Assembly: GCF_040675875.1 (NCBI RefSeq)
Contig: NZ_JBEGII010000001.1
Location: 248,001-312,000, forward strand
Direction of reading: 5' to 3'
Origin: Microbacterium sp. LWO12-1.2
Lineage (GTDB): Bacteria > Actinomycetota > Actinomycetes > Actinomycetales > Microbacteriaceae
Length of the DNA stretch: 64,000 nucleotides
This document shows positions 51,817-61,931 of the stretch, one piece after another. The notes beneath the pieces are model-generated. The model was given only the letters and a program-made list of their open reading frames with translations, had not been told where the DNA came from and did not search any database. The first letter of the stretch is position 1. Each line of letters opens with the position of its first letter. The position numbers and the translations under genes were made by a program.

Positions 51817-52752
51817 GTGACCCCCGATACGACCAACCGCGCGACGCAGACGGCCGGGGTCGGATTCGCCGGTGCCGCCTACCTCCTCTGGGGTGTCCTT
51901 CCCCTCTACTTCCTCCTTCTCGCGCCCACCGGGCCGTGGGAGGTCGTCGCCTGGCGCGTGCTGCTCTCCTTCGTGTTCTGCCTGCTGCTGCTCACGGCGA
52001 TGCGCGGATGGGCGGCCTTCCACGCGATCATCCGTCAGCCGAAGCTGCTCGGATGGACCGCACTGGCCGGGCTCCTGATCTACGTCAACTGGCAGGTCTT
52101 CCTCATCGGCACGCTGAACAACAACGTCGTCGAGACCAGCCTCGGCTACTTCATCAACCCGATCACCACGGTGCTGCTCGGAGTCTTCGTGCTGAAGGAG
52201 CGCATCCGCCGCCTCCAGTGGGCTGCCATCGCCATCGCGGCGATCGCCGTCATCGTGATCGTGGTCGCCCACCGCTCGTTCCCGTGGATCGCGCTCTCAC
52301 TGACGGCATCCTTCGGCATCTACGGCCTCATCAAGAAGAAGATCGGCCCCGCGGTCGATGCCGTCAGCGGACTGACGCTCGAGTCCTTCTGGCTGATCCC
52401 GATCGCGATCGTGCAGCTGATCATCGTCGCGCAGACCCCCGCCGGCCTGACGATGGGAACCCAGGGTGGATGGCACGCGACCCTGCTCGCCCTGGCCGGC
52501 GTCGCCACTGCGGTGCCGCTGCTGCTCTTCGCGGCGGGCACGCGACGTGTGAACCTGACCGTGATCGGGATGATCCAGTTCATCACCCCGGTGATGCAGT
52601 TCATCATCGGGGTCGCGGTGCTGAACGAACCGATGCCGCCGGAGCGCTGGGCAGGGTTCATCATCGTCTGGATCGCCATCACGGTCTTCCTCGTCGACCT
52701 GGTTCTCGCCACCCGCCGCGGCCGTCTGATCGCGCAGGCCGAGTTCATCTGA
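51817..52752 (+). CDS. rarD: RarD-type EamA-family transporter
   Basis: 311 residues with ten membrane helices in two EamA repeats. AAYLLWGVLPLYFLLLAPTG, NWQVFLIGTLNNNVVETSLGYFINP and TVIGMIQFITPVMQFIIGVAVL match the RarD subfamily. The substrate of RarD is not established. It is a single leaderless gene. Confidence 0.88.
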   Translation: MTPDTTNRATQTAGVGFAGAAYLLWGVLPLYFLLLAPTGPWEVVAWRVLLSFVFCLLLLTAMRGWAAFHAIIRQPKLLGWTALAGLLIYVNWQVFLIGTLNNNVVETSLGYFINPITTVLLGVFVLKERIRRLQWAAIAIAAIAVIVIVVAHRSFPWIALSLTASFGIYGLIKKKIGPAVDAVSGLTLESFWLIPIAIVQLIIVAQTPAGLTMGTQGGWHATLLALAGVATAVPLLLFAAGTRRVNLTVIGMIQFITPVMQFIIGVAVLNEPMPPERWAGFIIVWIAITVFLVDLVLATRRGRLIAQAEFI

Positions 52753-52897
52753 TTCCGAGGTCCAGAGCGGCAGGAACCCGGTGTCGGATCGTTAACGCAC
52801 CGAGATACTTGCGACCCCTCAGCGCGCGTCTCACGCCCTAGGGTTAGAGCACCCGACCGTGGTCTCGATCCACGTTCAGTTACGCAAGGGAGCACCA

Positions 52898-54154
52898 ATG
52901 AACGCATTGAAGGGTTCGCGTACCGCGAAGGTCTTCGCAGGGATCGCGCTGCTCAGCGCGTCCGCCGTCGTCGTCGCTGGTTGTAGCAGCACACCCTCCG
53001 ACGAGGGGACGGGTGGCGAGAAGCCGGCCGCCGACCTCACACTCAAGCTCGGCTCGCTGCTGCCCCAGACGGGTTCGCTGGCGTTCCTCGGACCGCCCAT
53101 GGAGTCCGGCGTCGGCCTGGCCGTGCAGGAGGTCAACGATGCGAAGGCCGGCGTCACGATCGAGCTGACCGCCGAAGACGAGGGCGACACCGACACGAAG
53201 GCGTACGAGACGTCGATCACCAAGCTCCAGGGCGCTGGCGTCTCCGCGATCGTCGGCGCTGCCGCATCCGGTGTCTCCAAGCTGATCCTCGACGGCAACG
53301 TGAGCGCGGGGATCCTCCAGATCTCGGCGTCGAACACGTCGCCGGACTTCACCACGTGGGACGATGACGGACTCTACTTCCGCACCGCGCCCAGCGACCT
53401 GCTGCAGGGCGAGGTGCTCGGCAACCTGATCGCCGAGGACGGCGCCAAGACGCTCGGCATCATCTACCAGAACGACGCCTACGGCACCGGTCTGTTCGAC
53501 GCCATCAAGACCACGTTCGAAGGTACCGGCGGCGAGGTCGTCGCAGATGCATCGTTCAACGTCGGTGACGCGCAGTTCGACGCACAGGTCGAGACCATCA
53601 AGGCGCAGAACCCTGACGCCGTCGCGATCGTCTCGTTCGACCAGTTCAAGACCATCGCGCCGCTGCTGGTGAACGCCGGCATCTCGGCCGACAAGTTCTA
53701 CATGGTCGACGGCAACCTGTCCGACTACGGTGACGAGATCCCGGTCTCGCTCGAGGGCGCACAGGGAACCAAGGCAGGTCCCGTGCTCGAGGACGACTTC
53801 ACCGATCGTCTCCAGACGTACTGGACGGGTGAGGGCAACCCCGAGGTCAAGGACTTCACGTACGCGGCTGAGGCGTACGACGCCGTTGTGCTGGTCGCCC
53901 TGGCTTCGCTTGCTGCCGGCTCCACGGAGGGCGCGGACATCGCGGCCAAGATGCAGGAGATCTCGGGTGGTTCCGGCGAAGGTGAGAAGTGCACGAGCTT
54001 CACCGACTGCGCCAAGATCATCAACGACGGTGGTACGGCCGACTACGACGGCTACTCCGGCGAGGTCACGTTCGACGAGAACGGCGACCCGCAGGGTGCC
54101 ACGATCGGTATCTACAAGTACGGCGCGGACAACATGATCGCCCGTACCAACTGA
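52898..54154 (+). CDS. livK: Branched-chain amino acid ABC transporter, substrate-binding lipoprotein
   Basis: 418 residues. A lipoprotein signal ends in SASAVVVAGC (Cys29). The Peripla_BP_6 fold follows: LGSLLPQTGSLAFLGPPMESGVGLAVQEVN, AIVGAAASGVSKLILDGNV and GIIYQNDAYGTGLFDAIK. It binds the substrate, probably leucine-type amino acids, and hands it to the permease encoded on the opposite strand just beyond. The ATG at 52898 follows AAGGGAG. It ends at a strong terminator. Confidence 0.92.
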   Translation: MNALKGSRTAKVFAGIALLSASAVVVAGCSSTPSDEGTGGEKPAADLTLKLGSLLPQTGSLAFLGPPMESGVGLAVQEVNDAKAGVTIELTAEDEGDTDTKAYETSITKLQGAGVSAIVGAAASGVSKLILDGNVSAGILQISASNTSPDFTTWDDDGLYFRTAPSDLLQGEVLGNLIAEDGAKTLGIIYQNDAYGTGLFDAIKTTFEGTGGEVVADASFNVGDAQFDAQVETIKAQNPDAVAIVSFDQFKTIAPLLVNAGISADKFYMVDGNLSDYGDEIPVSLEGAQGTKAGPVLEDDFTDRLQTYWTGEGNPEVKDFTYAAEAYDAVVLVALASLAAGSTEGADIAAKMQEISGGSGEGEKCTSFTDCAKIINDGGTADYDGYSGEVTFDENGDPQGATIGIYKYGADNMIARTN

Positions 54155-54186
54155 TCACAAGATCCGATCGCATGATCTGATCCCCA

Positions 54187-54219
54187 CGAAGGCCCCGGAT
54201 GCTGCATCCGGGGCCTTCG
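54187..54219 (+). terminator. Terminator of livK
   Basis: CGAAGGCCCCGGAT pairs perfectly with ATCCGGGGCCTTCG around GCTGC, 33 nt after the stop. Confidence 0.85.
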
Positions 54220-54234
54220 TCATGCCCGTGGGCC

Positions 54235-54316
54235 CTTCGACAAGCTCAGGGGCTGAGGGTGGTCGGGACCGACAGCCCTGCGGCTCCACCCTGATGGGTC
54301 GCTGAGTCTGTCGAAG
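54235..54316. repeat. REP-like inverted repeat (CTTCGACA...TGTCGAAG)
   Basis: CTTCGACAAGCTCAG (54235-54249) and CTGAGTCTGTCGAAG (54302-54316) are inverted copies with two mismatches. This sequence type is a frequent intergenic repeat in high-GC bacteria. Confidence 0.6.
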
Positions 54317-54327
54317 CGCCAGCGAAC

Positions 54328-54365
54328 GCCAGAGGGGCGGATGCCGCAGCATCCGCCCCTCTGGC
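54328..54365 (-). terminator. Terminator of the livHMGF operon
   Basis: A perfect 17-bp stem GCCAGAGGGGCGGATGC / GCATCCGCCCCTCTGGC with a 4-nt loop, 11 nt beyond the livF stop. Confidence 0.85.
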
Positions 54366-54375
54366 GAAGACGTCC

Positions 54376-55131
54376 TCAGGCCGCGTCCGTGCCCAGTGTG
54401 CCGAGGTACAGGCCGATGACCTTGGGATCGTTCAGCAGATCGCGTCCCGTGCCCTCGTAGGCGTCCTTGCCCTGGTCGAGCACGTAGCCGCGGTCGCAGA
54501 TCTGCAGGCAGCGCCGTGCGTTCTGCTCGACCATGATGGTCGTGACGCCGGCCTTGTTGATGTCCGAGACGCGGATGAACGCGTCGTCCTGCCGCACAGG
54601 GGAGAGGCCTGCGGACGGCTCGTCCAGGAGCAGGACGGACGGGTCCATCATGAGCGCTCGTGACATCGCGACCATCTGCCGCTCGCCACCCGACAACGAG
54701 CCTGCGCGCTGCTTGAGACGCTTGCCGAGTTCGGCGAAGATCCCCGTCACGAACTCGAGACGCTCCGTGTAGATCTTGGGGTTCTGGTAGAGCCCCATCT
54801 GCAGGTTCTCCTCGATGGAGAGCGACGGGAAGACGTTGTTCGTCTGAGGGACGAAGGCGACACCGCGCTTGACGAGCTTGTCGGCCTTGAGCCCGACGAT
54901 GCTCTCGCCCTTCACGGTGATGTCGCCGCTGCGCACGTTCACGAGTCCGAAGATCGATTTCAGCAGCGTCGACTTGCCTGCGCCGTTGGGGCCGATGATG
55001 CCGATCAGTTCGCCCTGGCGGGCGACCAGATTCGCGCCGTTGAGGATGTTGACCCCGGGGAGGTACCCGGCGTGGACGTCCTTCAGCTCGACGACGATGT
55101 CATCGGCTGCGGGGGCCGTTTCCGCACTCAT
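54376..55131 (-). CDS. livF: Branched-chain amino acid ABC transporter ATP-binding protein LivF
   Basis: 251 residues. Walker A IIGPNGAGKSTLLKSIFG, signature LSGGERQMVAMSRALM and Walker B VLLLDEPSAGLSP are intact. VKRGVAFVPQTNNVFPSLSIEENLQMG is the LivF-type Q-loop. It overlaps livG by 4 nt and ends the operon. Confidence 0.93.
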   Translation of the reverse strand: MSAETAPAADDIVVELKDVHAGYLPGVNILNGANLVARQGELIGIIGPNGAGKSTLLKSIFGLVNVRSGDITVKGESIVGLKADKLVKRGVAFVPQTNNVFPSLSIEENLQMGLYQNPKIYTERLEFVTGIFAELGKRLKQRAGSLSGGERQMVAMSRALMMDPSVLLLDEPSAGLSPVRQDDAFIRVSDINKAGVTTIMVEQNARRCLQICDRGYVLDQGKDAYEGTGRDLLNDPKVIGLYLGTLGTDAA

Positions 55132-56171
55132 GCGTTGCCCTTCTCGTCGGGGCCGGGGGTGCTCGTCGCTTCGAGTTCTGCCTCGGCCTCTGCTTCGATC
55201 TTCTCGCGGAGTCGTCGGGCGGCGTCGTTCTCGATCACGGGGATGCGACCGGTCACGGCGCCGAGGTCGACGTCCTGGTGGGCGCCGAGATAGGCGTCGA
55301 TGACCGCGGGGTCCTCCATGACCTCGTCGGGCGGACCTTCCGCGACGACGCGGCCTTCTGCCATCACCACGACCCAGTCCGCGATATGACGGACCATGTG
55401 CATGTCGTGCTCGACGAACAGGACCGTCATGCCCAGGCCCTTGAGGTCGAGGATGTGGTCGAGGAGCGACTGGGTGAGAGCCGGGTTGACGCCGGCCATC
55501 GGCTCATCGAGCATCACGAGGGTCGGATCGCTCATGAGCGCTCGCGCCATCTCGAGCAGCTTGCGCTGGCCACCGGACAGCGAGGCGGCGAAGTCCTTCT
55601 CCTTCGCATCGAGCTTGAAGCGCGCGAGCAGTTCGCGTGCCTTCCCCTCGATTTCGGTGTCCTGGGTGCGCCACAGGAAGGGGAAGAGGCTCGACCAGAA
55701 CTTCTCGCCCCGCTGGTGAGGAGCGCCGAGCTTCATGTTCTCGAGCACGGTGAGCAGTGACAGCGACTTGGTCAACTGGAACGTGCGCACCTGGCCCATG
55801 CGGGCGACCTTGAAGGAGGGAACACCGGAGAGGCTGTTGCCGTCGAACGACCAGGTGCCGCTGTTGGGCTTGTCGAACCCGCAGAGCAGGTTGAACAGGG
55901 TCGTCTTGCCGGCGCCGTTCGGGCCGATCAGTGCGGTGATCGCGCCGCGCGGGATCTCGAGGTGATCGACGTCGACGGCGGTGAGACCGCCGAAGCGTCG
56001 CTGTACGGCGTCGACGACCAGGATCGGATCGACCTTGGCGACGCCTGGCTTCACGTCGCCCTTCGTCAGACCGGTGGTCTTCGGGCGTCGGATGCTCCCT
56101 GTCGTGGGGGCGGCGGGCGCCGCTCCCTCTGCGGAGGCGGGGACCGGTTCGGGATTCAGTTCATTTGACAA
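55128..56171 (-). CDS. livG: Branched-chain amino acid ABC transporter ATP-binding protein LivG
   Basis: 347 residues, longer than usual because of a Pro/Ala-rich N-terminus of ~45 and a charged C-terminal tail of ~40. Walker A LIGPNGAGKTTLFNLLCG, signature LSGGQRKLLEMARALM and Walker B LVMLDEPMAGVNP are intact. The start is a TTG at 56171 with GGAG 7 nt upstream, overlapping livM by 11 nt. Confidence 0.92.
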   Translation of the reverse strand: MSNELNPEPVPASAEGAAPAAPTTGSIRRPKTTGLTKGDVKPGVAKVDPILVVDAVQRRFGGLTAVDVDHLEIPRGAITALIGPNGAGKTTLFNLLCGFDKPNSGTWSFDGNSLSGVPSFKVARMGQVRTFQLTKSLSLLTVLENMKLGAPHQRGEKFWSSLFPFLWRTQDTEIEGKARELLARFKLDAKEKDFAASLSGGQRKLLEMARALMSDPTLVMLDEPMAGVNPALTQSLLDHILDLKGLGMTVLFVEHDMHMVRHIADWVVVMAEGRVVAEGPPDEVMEDPAVIDAYLGAHQDVDLGAVTGRIPVIENDAARRLREKIEAEAEAELEATSTPGPDEKGNA

Positions 56172-57138
56172 AGGTCATCTCCCTCTTGTCTCCGAGGATG
56201 CCCTGAGGGCGGAAGATCACGAGCAGCATGAGCGCGACGCCGACGAAGATGAACACCAGCGTCGACGCCTGGCTGTCGGACATCGGCAGGATGCCCGCCT
56301 TGGCCATCGACGGGAGCAGGTTCGCCATGAACGCGAACACGACCCAGAAGAGGATCGCGCCCAGCGTCGGACCGAATACCGTGGCGGCGCCGCCGAGGAG
56401 CAGAACAGTCCACAGGAAGAAGGTCAGCGAGGTCGAGTAGCTGCCGGGGACGACGGCAGAGGGGAGCACGAAGATGATCCCACCGGCCGCTCCGATCACA
56501 CCACCGACGACGAGAGCCTGCATCTTGTAGGCGAAGACGTTCTTGCCGAGCGAACGCACGGCGTCCTCATCCTCGCGGATGCCCTTGAGCACGCGGCCCC
56601 AGGGGCTGCGCATCAACGACCACACCAGGAGGATGGCGACGAGCAGCACGATCAGGCCGAACACGCGGTTCCACAGGTCGTTGGCGCTGTACGTCCACGG
56701 GCCGAAGCCGTAGGTGCCAGGGGGGAACGGGTTCGCGTCGCGGAAGCCGCCGTTGTACTGGGCGAGACCGTCGGCGGAGTTGGTGAACTCGTCGAAGACC
56801 TGGGTCGTGAACAGCAGGCGCACGATCTCGCCTGCGGCGATGGTCGCGATGGCGAGATAGTCGGCGCGCAATCGCAGCGTGGGGATACCCAGCAGCACGG
56901 CGAAGAGTGCTCCGCCGAGCAGGCCGATCAACATGCCGACCCACCAGGGCAGGCCGAAGCTCAGCACGGAGATGGCATAGCCGTAGCCGCCGATGGCCAT
57001 GAAGGCCGCCATACCGAAGTTGAGCAGTCCGGCATAGCCGAAGTGCACAGCGAGTCCGGTGGCCGCCAGCGCGTAGGCCAGCGTGACCGGGCTGAAGAGG
57101 TAGACGGCGGTGTTGGAGAAGATGCTTCCGAAGTCCAT
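56161..57138 (-). CDS. livM: Branched-chain amino acid ABC transporter permease LivM
   Basis: 325 residues with eight to nine membrane helices. VHFGYAGLLNFGMAAFMAIGGY and the cytoplasmic loop SPWGRVLKGIREDEDAVRSLGKN are the LivM landmarks that contact the ATPases. The ATG at 57138 follows the livH stop by 5 nt. The much longer frame upstream is antisense-like read-through of livH in another frame. Confidence 0.92.
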   Translation of the reverse strand: MDFGSIFSNTAVYLFSPVTLAYALAATGLAVHFGYAGLLNFGMAAFMAIGGYGYAISVLSFGLPWWVGMLIGLLGGALFAVLLGIPTLRLRADYLAIATIAAGEIVRLLFTTQVFDEFTNSADGLAQYNGGFRDANPFPPGTYGFGPWTYSANDLWNRVFGLIVLLVAILLVWSLMRSPWGRVLKGIREDEDAVRSLGKNVFAYKMQALVVGGVIGAAGGIIFVLPSAVVPGSYSTSLTFFLWTVLLLGGAATVFGPTLGAILFWVVFAFMANLLPSMAKAGILPMSDSQASTLVFIFVGVALMLLVIFRPQGILGDKREMTFVK

Positions 57139-57143
57139 GGTGA

Positions 57144-58493
57144 TCAGCCCAACCTTTCCCTGCGTCCCAAAAGCCCTTGTGGTCTGACGAGAAGGATCAC
57201 GATGAGGACGACCAGCGCGCTCGCGTACTTCAGGTCGGACGGGATCCACAGCGTCGAGACCTCGACCGCGATCCCGACGATGAGCGAACCGACGAGTGCG
57301 CCGAACGCCGTGCCGAGACCGCCGAGGGTGATCGCGGCGAAGATCAGCAGCAGCATCTGCATGCCCATGTCCCACTTCACACCGGGGCGGAAGTACGCCC
57401 ACAGGATGCCGGAGATCGCGGCCAGCGTGCCGGAGAGGATCCAGACGTACCGGACGACCTTGTCGACGTCGATGCCGGATGCCGCGGCGAGCTGCGGGTT
57501 GTCGGAGATGGCGCGTGTGGCCTTGCCGATGCGGGTGCGGGTGAGGAAGAAGGCCACCCCGAGGATCACGATGATGCTCACTCCCATCGCGATCAGGTCG
57601 ATGTAGGAGAGGGAGATCGGCCCGAACTGGATCGGTGCGGGGCTGGCTCCGGGAAGCTGCCGGGTGCCGCCGCCGATCAGGTACTGGAATGCGTAGCGCA
57701 GTGCGAGCGAGAGACCGATGCTGACGATCATCAGCTGGACGACGCCGAGTCCTCGCCGTCGCAGGGGGCGCCAGAGCCCCGCGTCCAGTGCCCAGCCGAA
57801 GAGTCCGCCGCCGATCACGGCCGCGGCGATGCCGAGCCAGAGCGGAAGATGCCAGAAGGTCGTCGTGACCAGAGCCACCAGGCCGCCCCAGGTCACCATC
57901 TCGGCGTGCGCGAAGTTCGACAGCCGCGTCGTGCCGTAGATCAGCGCGGCGCCCATCGAGGCGAGCGCGAGAAGAAGCCCGAAGTTCAGGCCGCCCACCA
58001 GACGGGACAGCAGCTGGTCGATGAAAGAGACCGTGATCCGCTCGCCCTCGCCGAGGAACAGGTTCATGATCTTCGTGCCGGTGAGACCGAACTCGACCTC
58101 GAACGAGGCCGTCGTTCCGGCGATGGGCTGCGTACCCGGGGGCAGCAGGCTCGCATCGACGATCACCCCGTCGGGAAGAGTCGACTCGTCGACCGTCAGG
58201 GTGTACTTGTCTTTCTCGGGGACGTACAGACGCCACTTGCCCTCGGCGTCCGTCTCGGTCTCGCCCTTGAAGCCGTTGCCCTCGATCGTCATGACGACGC
58301 CTTCGACGGGATCGTCATCGAAGGTGATGACACCGGCGAAGTAGAAGTCGGTGACCTCCTGGCCGTCATCCGTCGTCTCGGCAGACGCCGAGGCGGGAGG
58401 TTGCAACAGGAAAGCGGATAGAGCGATCAGGATGCCGAGGAAAGCGACGACCCAGGGGCGCCTTCTCTGCACGGCGAGTGTTGTGGGTCCCAC
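57144..58493 (-). CDS. livH: Branched-chain amino acid ABC transporter permease LivH with an added exported N-terminal domain
   Basis: 449 residues, about 150 more than usual. A signal peptide (about 12-38, ending PASASAETTDD) is followed by an extracellular beta-sandwich-like domain at about 45-135 (GVITFDDDPVEGVVMTIEGN; GETETDAEGKWRLYVPEKDKYTLTV), like the carboxypeptidase-regulatory or Cna-B folds. The permease then starts at about 155 with LNFGLLLALASMGAALIYGTTRLSNFAHAEM and shows GIDVDKVVRYVWILSGTLAAI. The GTG at 58493 has GGAGG 4 nt upstream, so the extension is translated. First gene of livHMGF. Confidence 0.9.
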   Translation of the reverse strand: MGPTTLAVQRRRPWVVAFLGILIALSAFLLQPPASASAETTDDGQEVTDFYFAGVITFDDDPVEGVVMTIEGNGFKGETETDAEGKWRLYVPEKDKYTLTVDESTLPDGVIVDASLLPPGTQPIAGTTASFEVEFGLTGTKIMNLFLGEGERITVSFIDQLLSRLVGGLNFGLLLALASMGAALIYGTTRLSNFAHAEMVTWGGLVALVTTTFWHLPLWLGIAAAVIGGGLFGWALDAGLWRPLRRRGLGVVQLMIVSIGLSLALRYAFQYLIGGGTRQLPGASPAPIQFGPISLSYIDLIAMGVSIIVILGVAFFLTRTRIGKATRAISDNPQLAAASGIDVDKVVRYVWILSGTLAAISGILWAYFRPGVKWDMGMQMLLLIFAAITLGGLGTAFGALVGSLIVGIAVEVSTLWIPSDLKYASALVVLIVILLVRPQGLLGRRERLG

Positions 58494-60271
<1,778 letters not shown>

Positions 60272-60284
60272 CAGCAGGCCGACG

Positions 60285-60329
60285 GATCACGGCTCGCACC
60301 CGAAGCACTCTTGGGCTCGAGCCGTGATC
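60285..60329 (+). terminator. Terminator of guaB
   Basis: GATCACGGCTCG pairs perfectly with CGAGCCGTGATC, with further pairing inside (CACCC/GGG), 13 nt after the stop. Confidence 0.75.
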
Positions 60330-60333
60330 GGCC

Positions 60334-60339
60334 TACCCT
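60334..60339 (+). promoter_or_regulatory. -10 box TACCCT of a leaderless gene
   Basis: TACCCT ends 7 nt before the ATG at 60347. Confidence 0.55.
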
Positions 60340-60346
60340 GGCAGGC

Positions 60347-60661
60347 ATGTGCCGCAACATCGTTCCGCTGAACAACTTCGAGCCCGCCGCGACCGACGAC
60401 GAGTGCCACGACGCCGCGCTGCAGTTCGTGCGCAAGATCTCGGGGACCACGAAGCCCTCGAAAGCGAATCAGGCCGCATTCGACGAGGCGGTCGAGCAGA
60501 TCGCGCGCGCCACGCGTCAGCTGGTGGACAGCCTCGTCACCACGGCTCCGCCGAAGAAGCGCGAAGACGAGGCGGCCAAGCGCCGGGCGCGCTCGGCGGA
60601 GCGGTACGAGGCCATCCGGGTCTACCAGCAGGAGAAGCGCGCTGCGCGTACGGCGTCCTGA
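60347..60661 (+). CDS. DUF2277 protein
   Basis: 104 residues. MCRNIVPLNNFEPAATDDEC, AALQFVRKISGTTKPSKANQ and the basic C-terminal helix are those of DUF2277, a small cytosolic family of unknown function. The ATG at 60347 gives the family start (MCRNI) and has a leaderless box. Confidence 0.88.
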   Translation: MCRNIVPLNNFEPAATDDECHDAALQFVRKISGTTKPSKANQAAFDEAVEQIARATRQLVDSLVTTAPPKKREDEAAKRRARSAERYEAIRVYQQEKRAARTAS

Positions 60662-60887
60662 GACGGAATGCCCCGTGCGCCGCTCCGGCACGGCACGCGT
60701 TCTCACCGTTGCGCGCACACGCGGAAGAGTCGCGATGGAGCACTGCGCCGCGCGGGATCATGCCTATGCCAGAATCGACTCACAACCCCGCTCGACTTTC
60801 CCTCTGAGCTCCCGATGTTGAAGGGCACCGTGAGCTCGACGTCGGCTTCACCGCCGACAGGGAATTTCCCCAAGGAGAGCTGAACAT
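60662..60887. other. Intergenic region before the receiver-deacetylase gene
   Basis: 226 bp with no gene or clear repeat. It should contain the promoter of the downstream cluster; AAGGAGAG at its end is the ribosome binding site. Confidence 0.4.
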
Positions 60888-61931
60888 ATGCCTGAGGATG
60901 CACCCCGCGTTCTCGTCGTCGACGACGACCCGGATGTCGCCCTGCTCGTGAAGACCGTGCTGGAGAGGCGCGCCGGCTGCGTCGTCGACCTCGCAGCCGA
61001 CGGCCGAGCAGCGATCGAACGGGTCACTGCCGTGCGCCCGGATCTCGTGATCACCGATATCGAGATGCCGGGACTGAGCGGGCTCGAACTGCTCGCCGAG
61101 CTGCGTCGACTGATCCCCGCTGTGCCTGTGGTGGTGATGACGGCGCACGTCTCCGTCGACTACGCGGTCTCCGCTCTGCGGGCGCAGGCCGACGAGTTCC
61201 TCACCAAGCCGCTCGACAACGTGCGCCTCGTGGAGACGGTCGGACGCCTGATAGAAGAGGGGCGACTCCGCAAGGAAGCGAGCCGGCCGAGGGATGTCGT
61301 CCTCGCGATTGGCGCGCACCCCGACGACGTCGAGATCGGTGTCGGCGGTCTCCTCGCGGCGCATGCGCAGGCCGGTGACGACGTCACGATCCTCACCCTC
61401 TCGCGCGGGGCGCGCGGAGGGGACGCGGACAGCAGGCAGAACGAGTCCCTCGCCGCCGCGGAGATCCTCGGAGCGCGGCTCTTCCTCAAGGACCTGATCG
61501 ACACCGAGATCTCCGGGGGCGGTGCGACCGTCCGCCTGATCGAGGATGTCGTGCGCGAGATCCAGCCGACCATCGTCTACACGCACTCGCAGAACGACCG
61601 CCATCAGGATCACCGCGCGGTGAGCGAGGCCACGATCGTCGCGACCCGTCGCGTCGGCACGGTCGCGTGCTACCAGAGCCCGTCTTCGACCATCGACTTC
61701 CGGCCGACGCGGTTCGTGCGGATCGACAAGTACCTTCCGCAGAAGCTGCGACTGCTGGAGTGCTTCCAGTCGCAGACGGCGAGCCGTGACTACCTCGACC
61801 CCGACTTCGTCAGTGCCACCGCACGCTACTGGTCCCGCTTCGGCGGGGGCATCGCCGTGGAACCCCTCGAGGTCATCCGCGAGACGGCCGAGTTCGTCGG
61901 CGCGCACGAACTTTCACGACGGGAGAGCTGA
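60888..61931 (+). CDS. Response-regulator receiver domain fused to a PIG-L/LmbE-type deacetylase
   Basis: 347 residues. Residues 6-120 are a receiver: VVDDDPDV, phospho-acceptor Asp57 in VITDIEMPGLSG, Thr85 in VVMTAHV and Lys107 in LTKPLD. Residues 134-347 are a PIG-L deacetylase with IGAHPDDVEIGVGGLL (144-147 HPDD) and THSQNDRHQDHRAV (239-242 HQDH), the zinc ligands. PIG-L enzymes de-N-acetylate GlcNAc-type sugars; the fused receiver suggests that phosphorylation tunes the activity. No histidine kinase is in the window. The ATG follows AAGGAGAG. Its end overlaps the next gene by 1 nt (TGATG). Confidence 0.88.
   Translation: MPEDAPRVLVVDDDPDVALLVKTVLERRAGCVVDLAADGRAAIERVTAVRPDLVITDIEMPGLSGLELLAELRRLIPAVPVVVMTAHVSVDYAVSALRAQADEFLTKPLDNVRLVETVGRLIEEGRLRKEASRPRDVVLAIGAHPDDVEIGVGGLLAAHAQAGDDVTILTLSRGARGGDADSRQNESLAAAEILGARLFLKDLIDTEISGGGATVRLIEDVVREIQPTIVYTHSQNDRHQDHRAVSEATIVATRRVGTVACYQSPSSTIDFRPTRFVRIDKYLPQKLRLLECFQSQTASRDYLDPDFVSATARYWSRFGGGIAVEPLEVIRETAEFVGAHELSRRES

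Noticed and set aside
55981..57606. A 541-codon plus-strand frame opposite the liv permease genes
   Set aside because: His/Glu/Gln-rich antisense frame over well-supported permease genes.
56161..58236. A 691-codon minus-strand frame that includes LivM
   Set aside because: The upstream part overlaps livH in another frame and has no motif; LivM starts at 57138.
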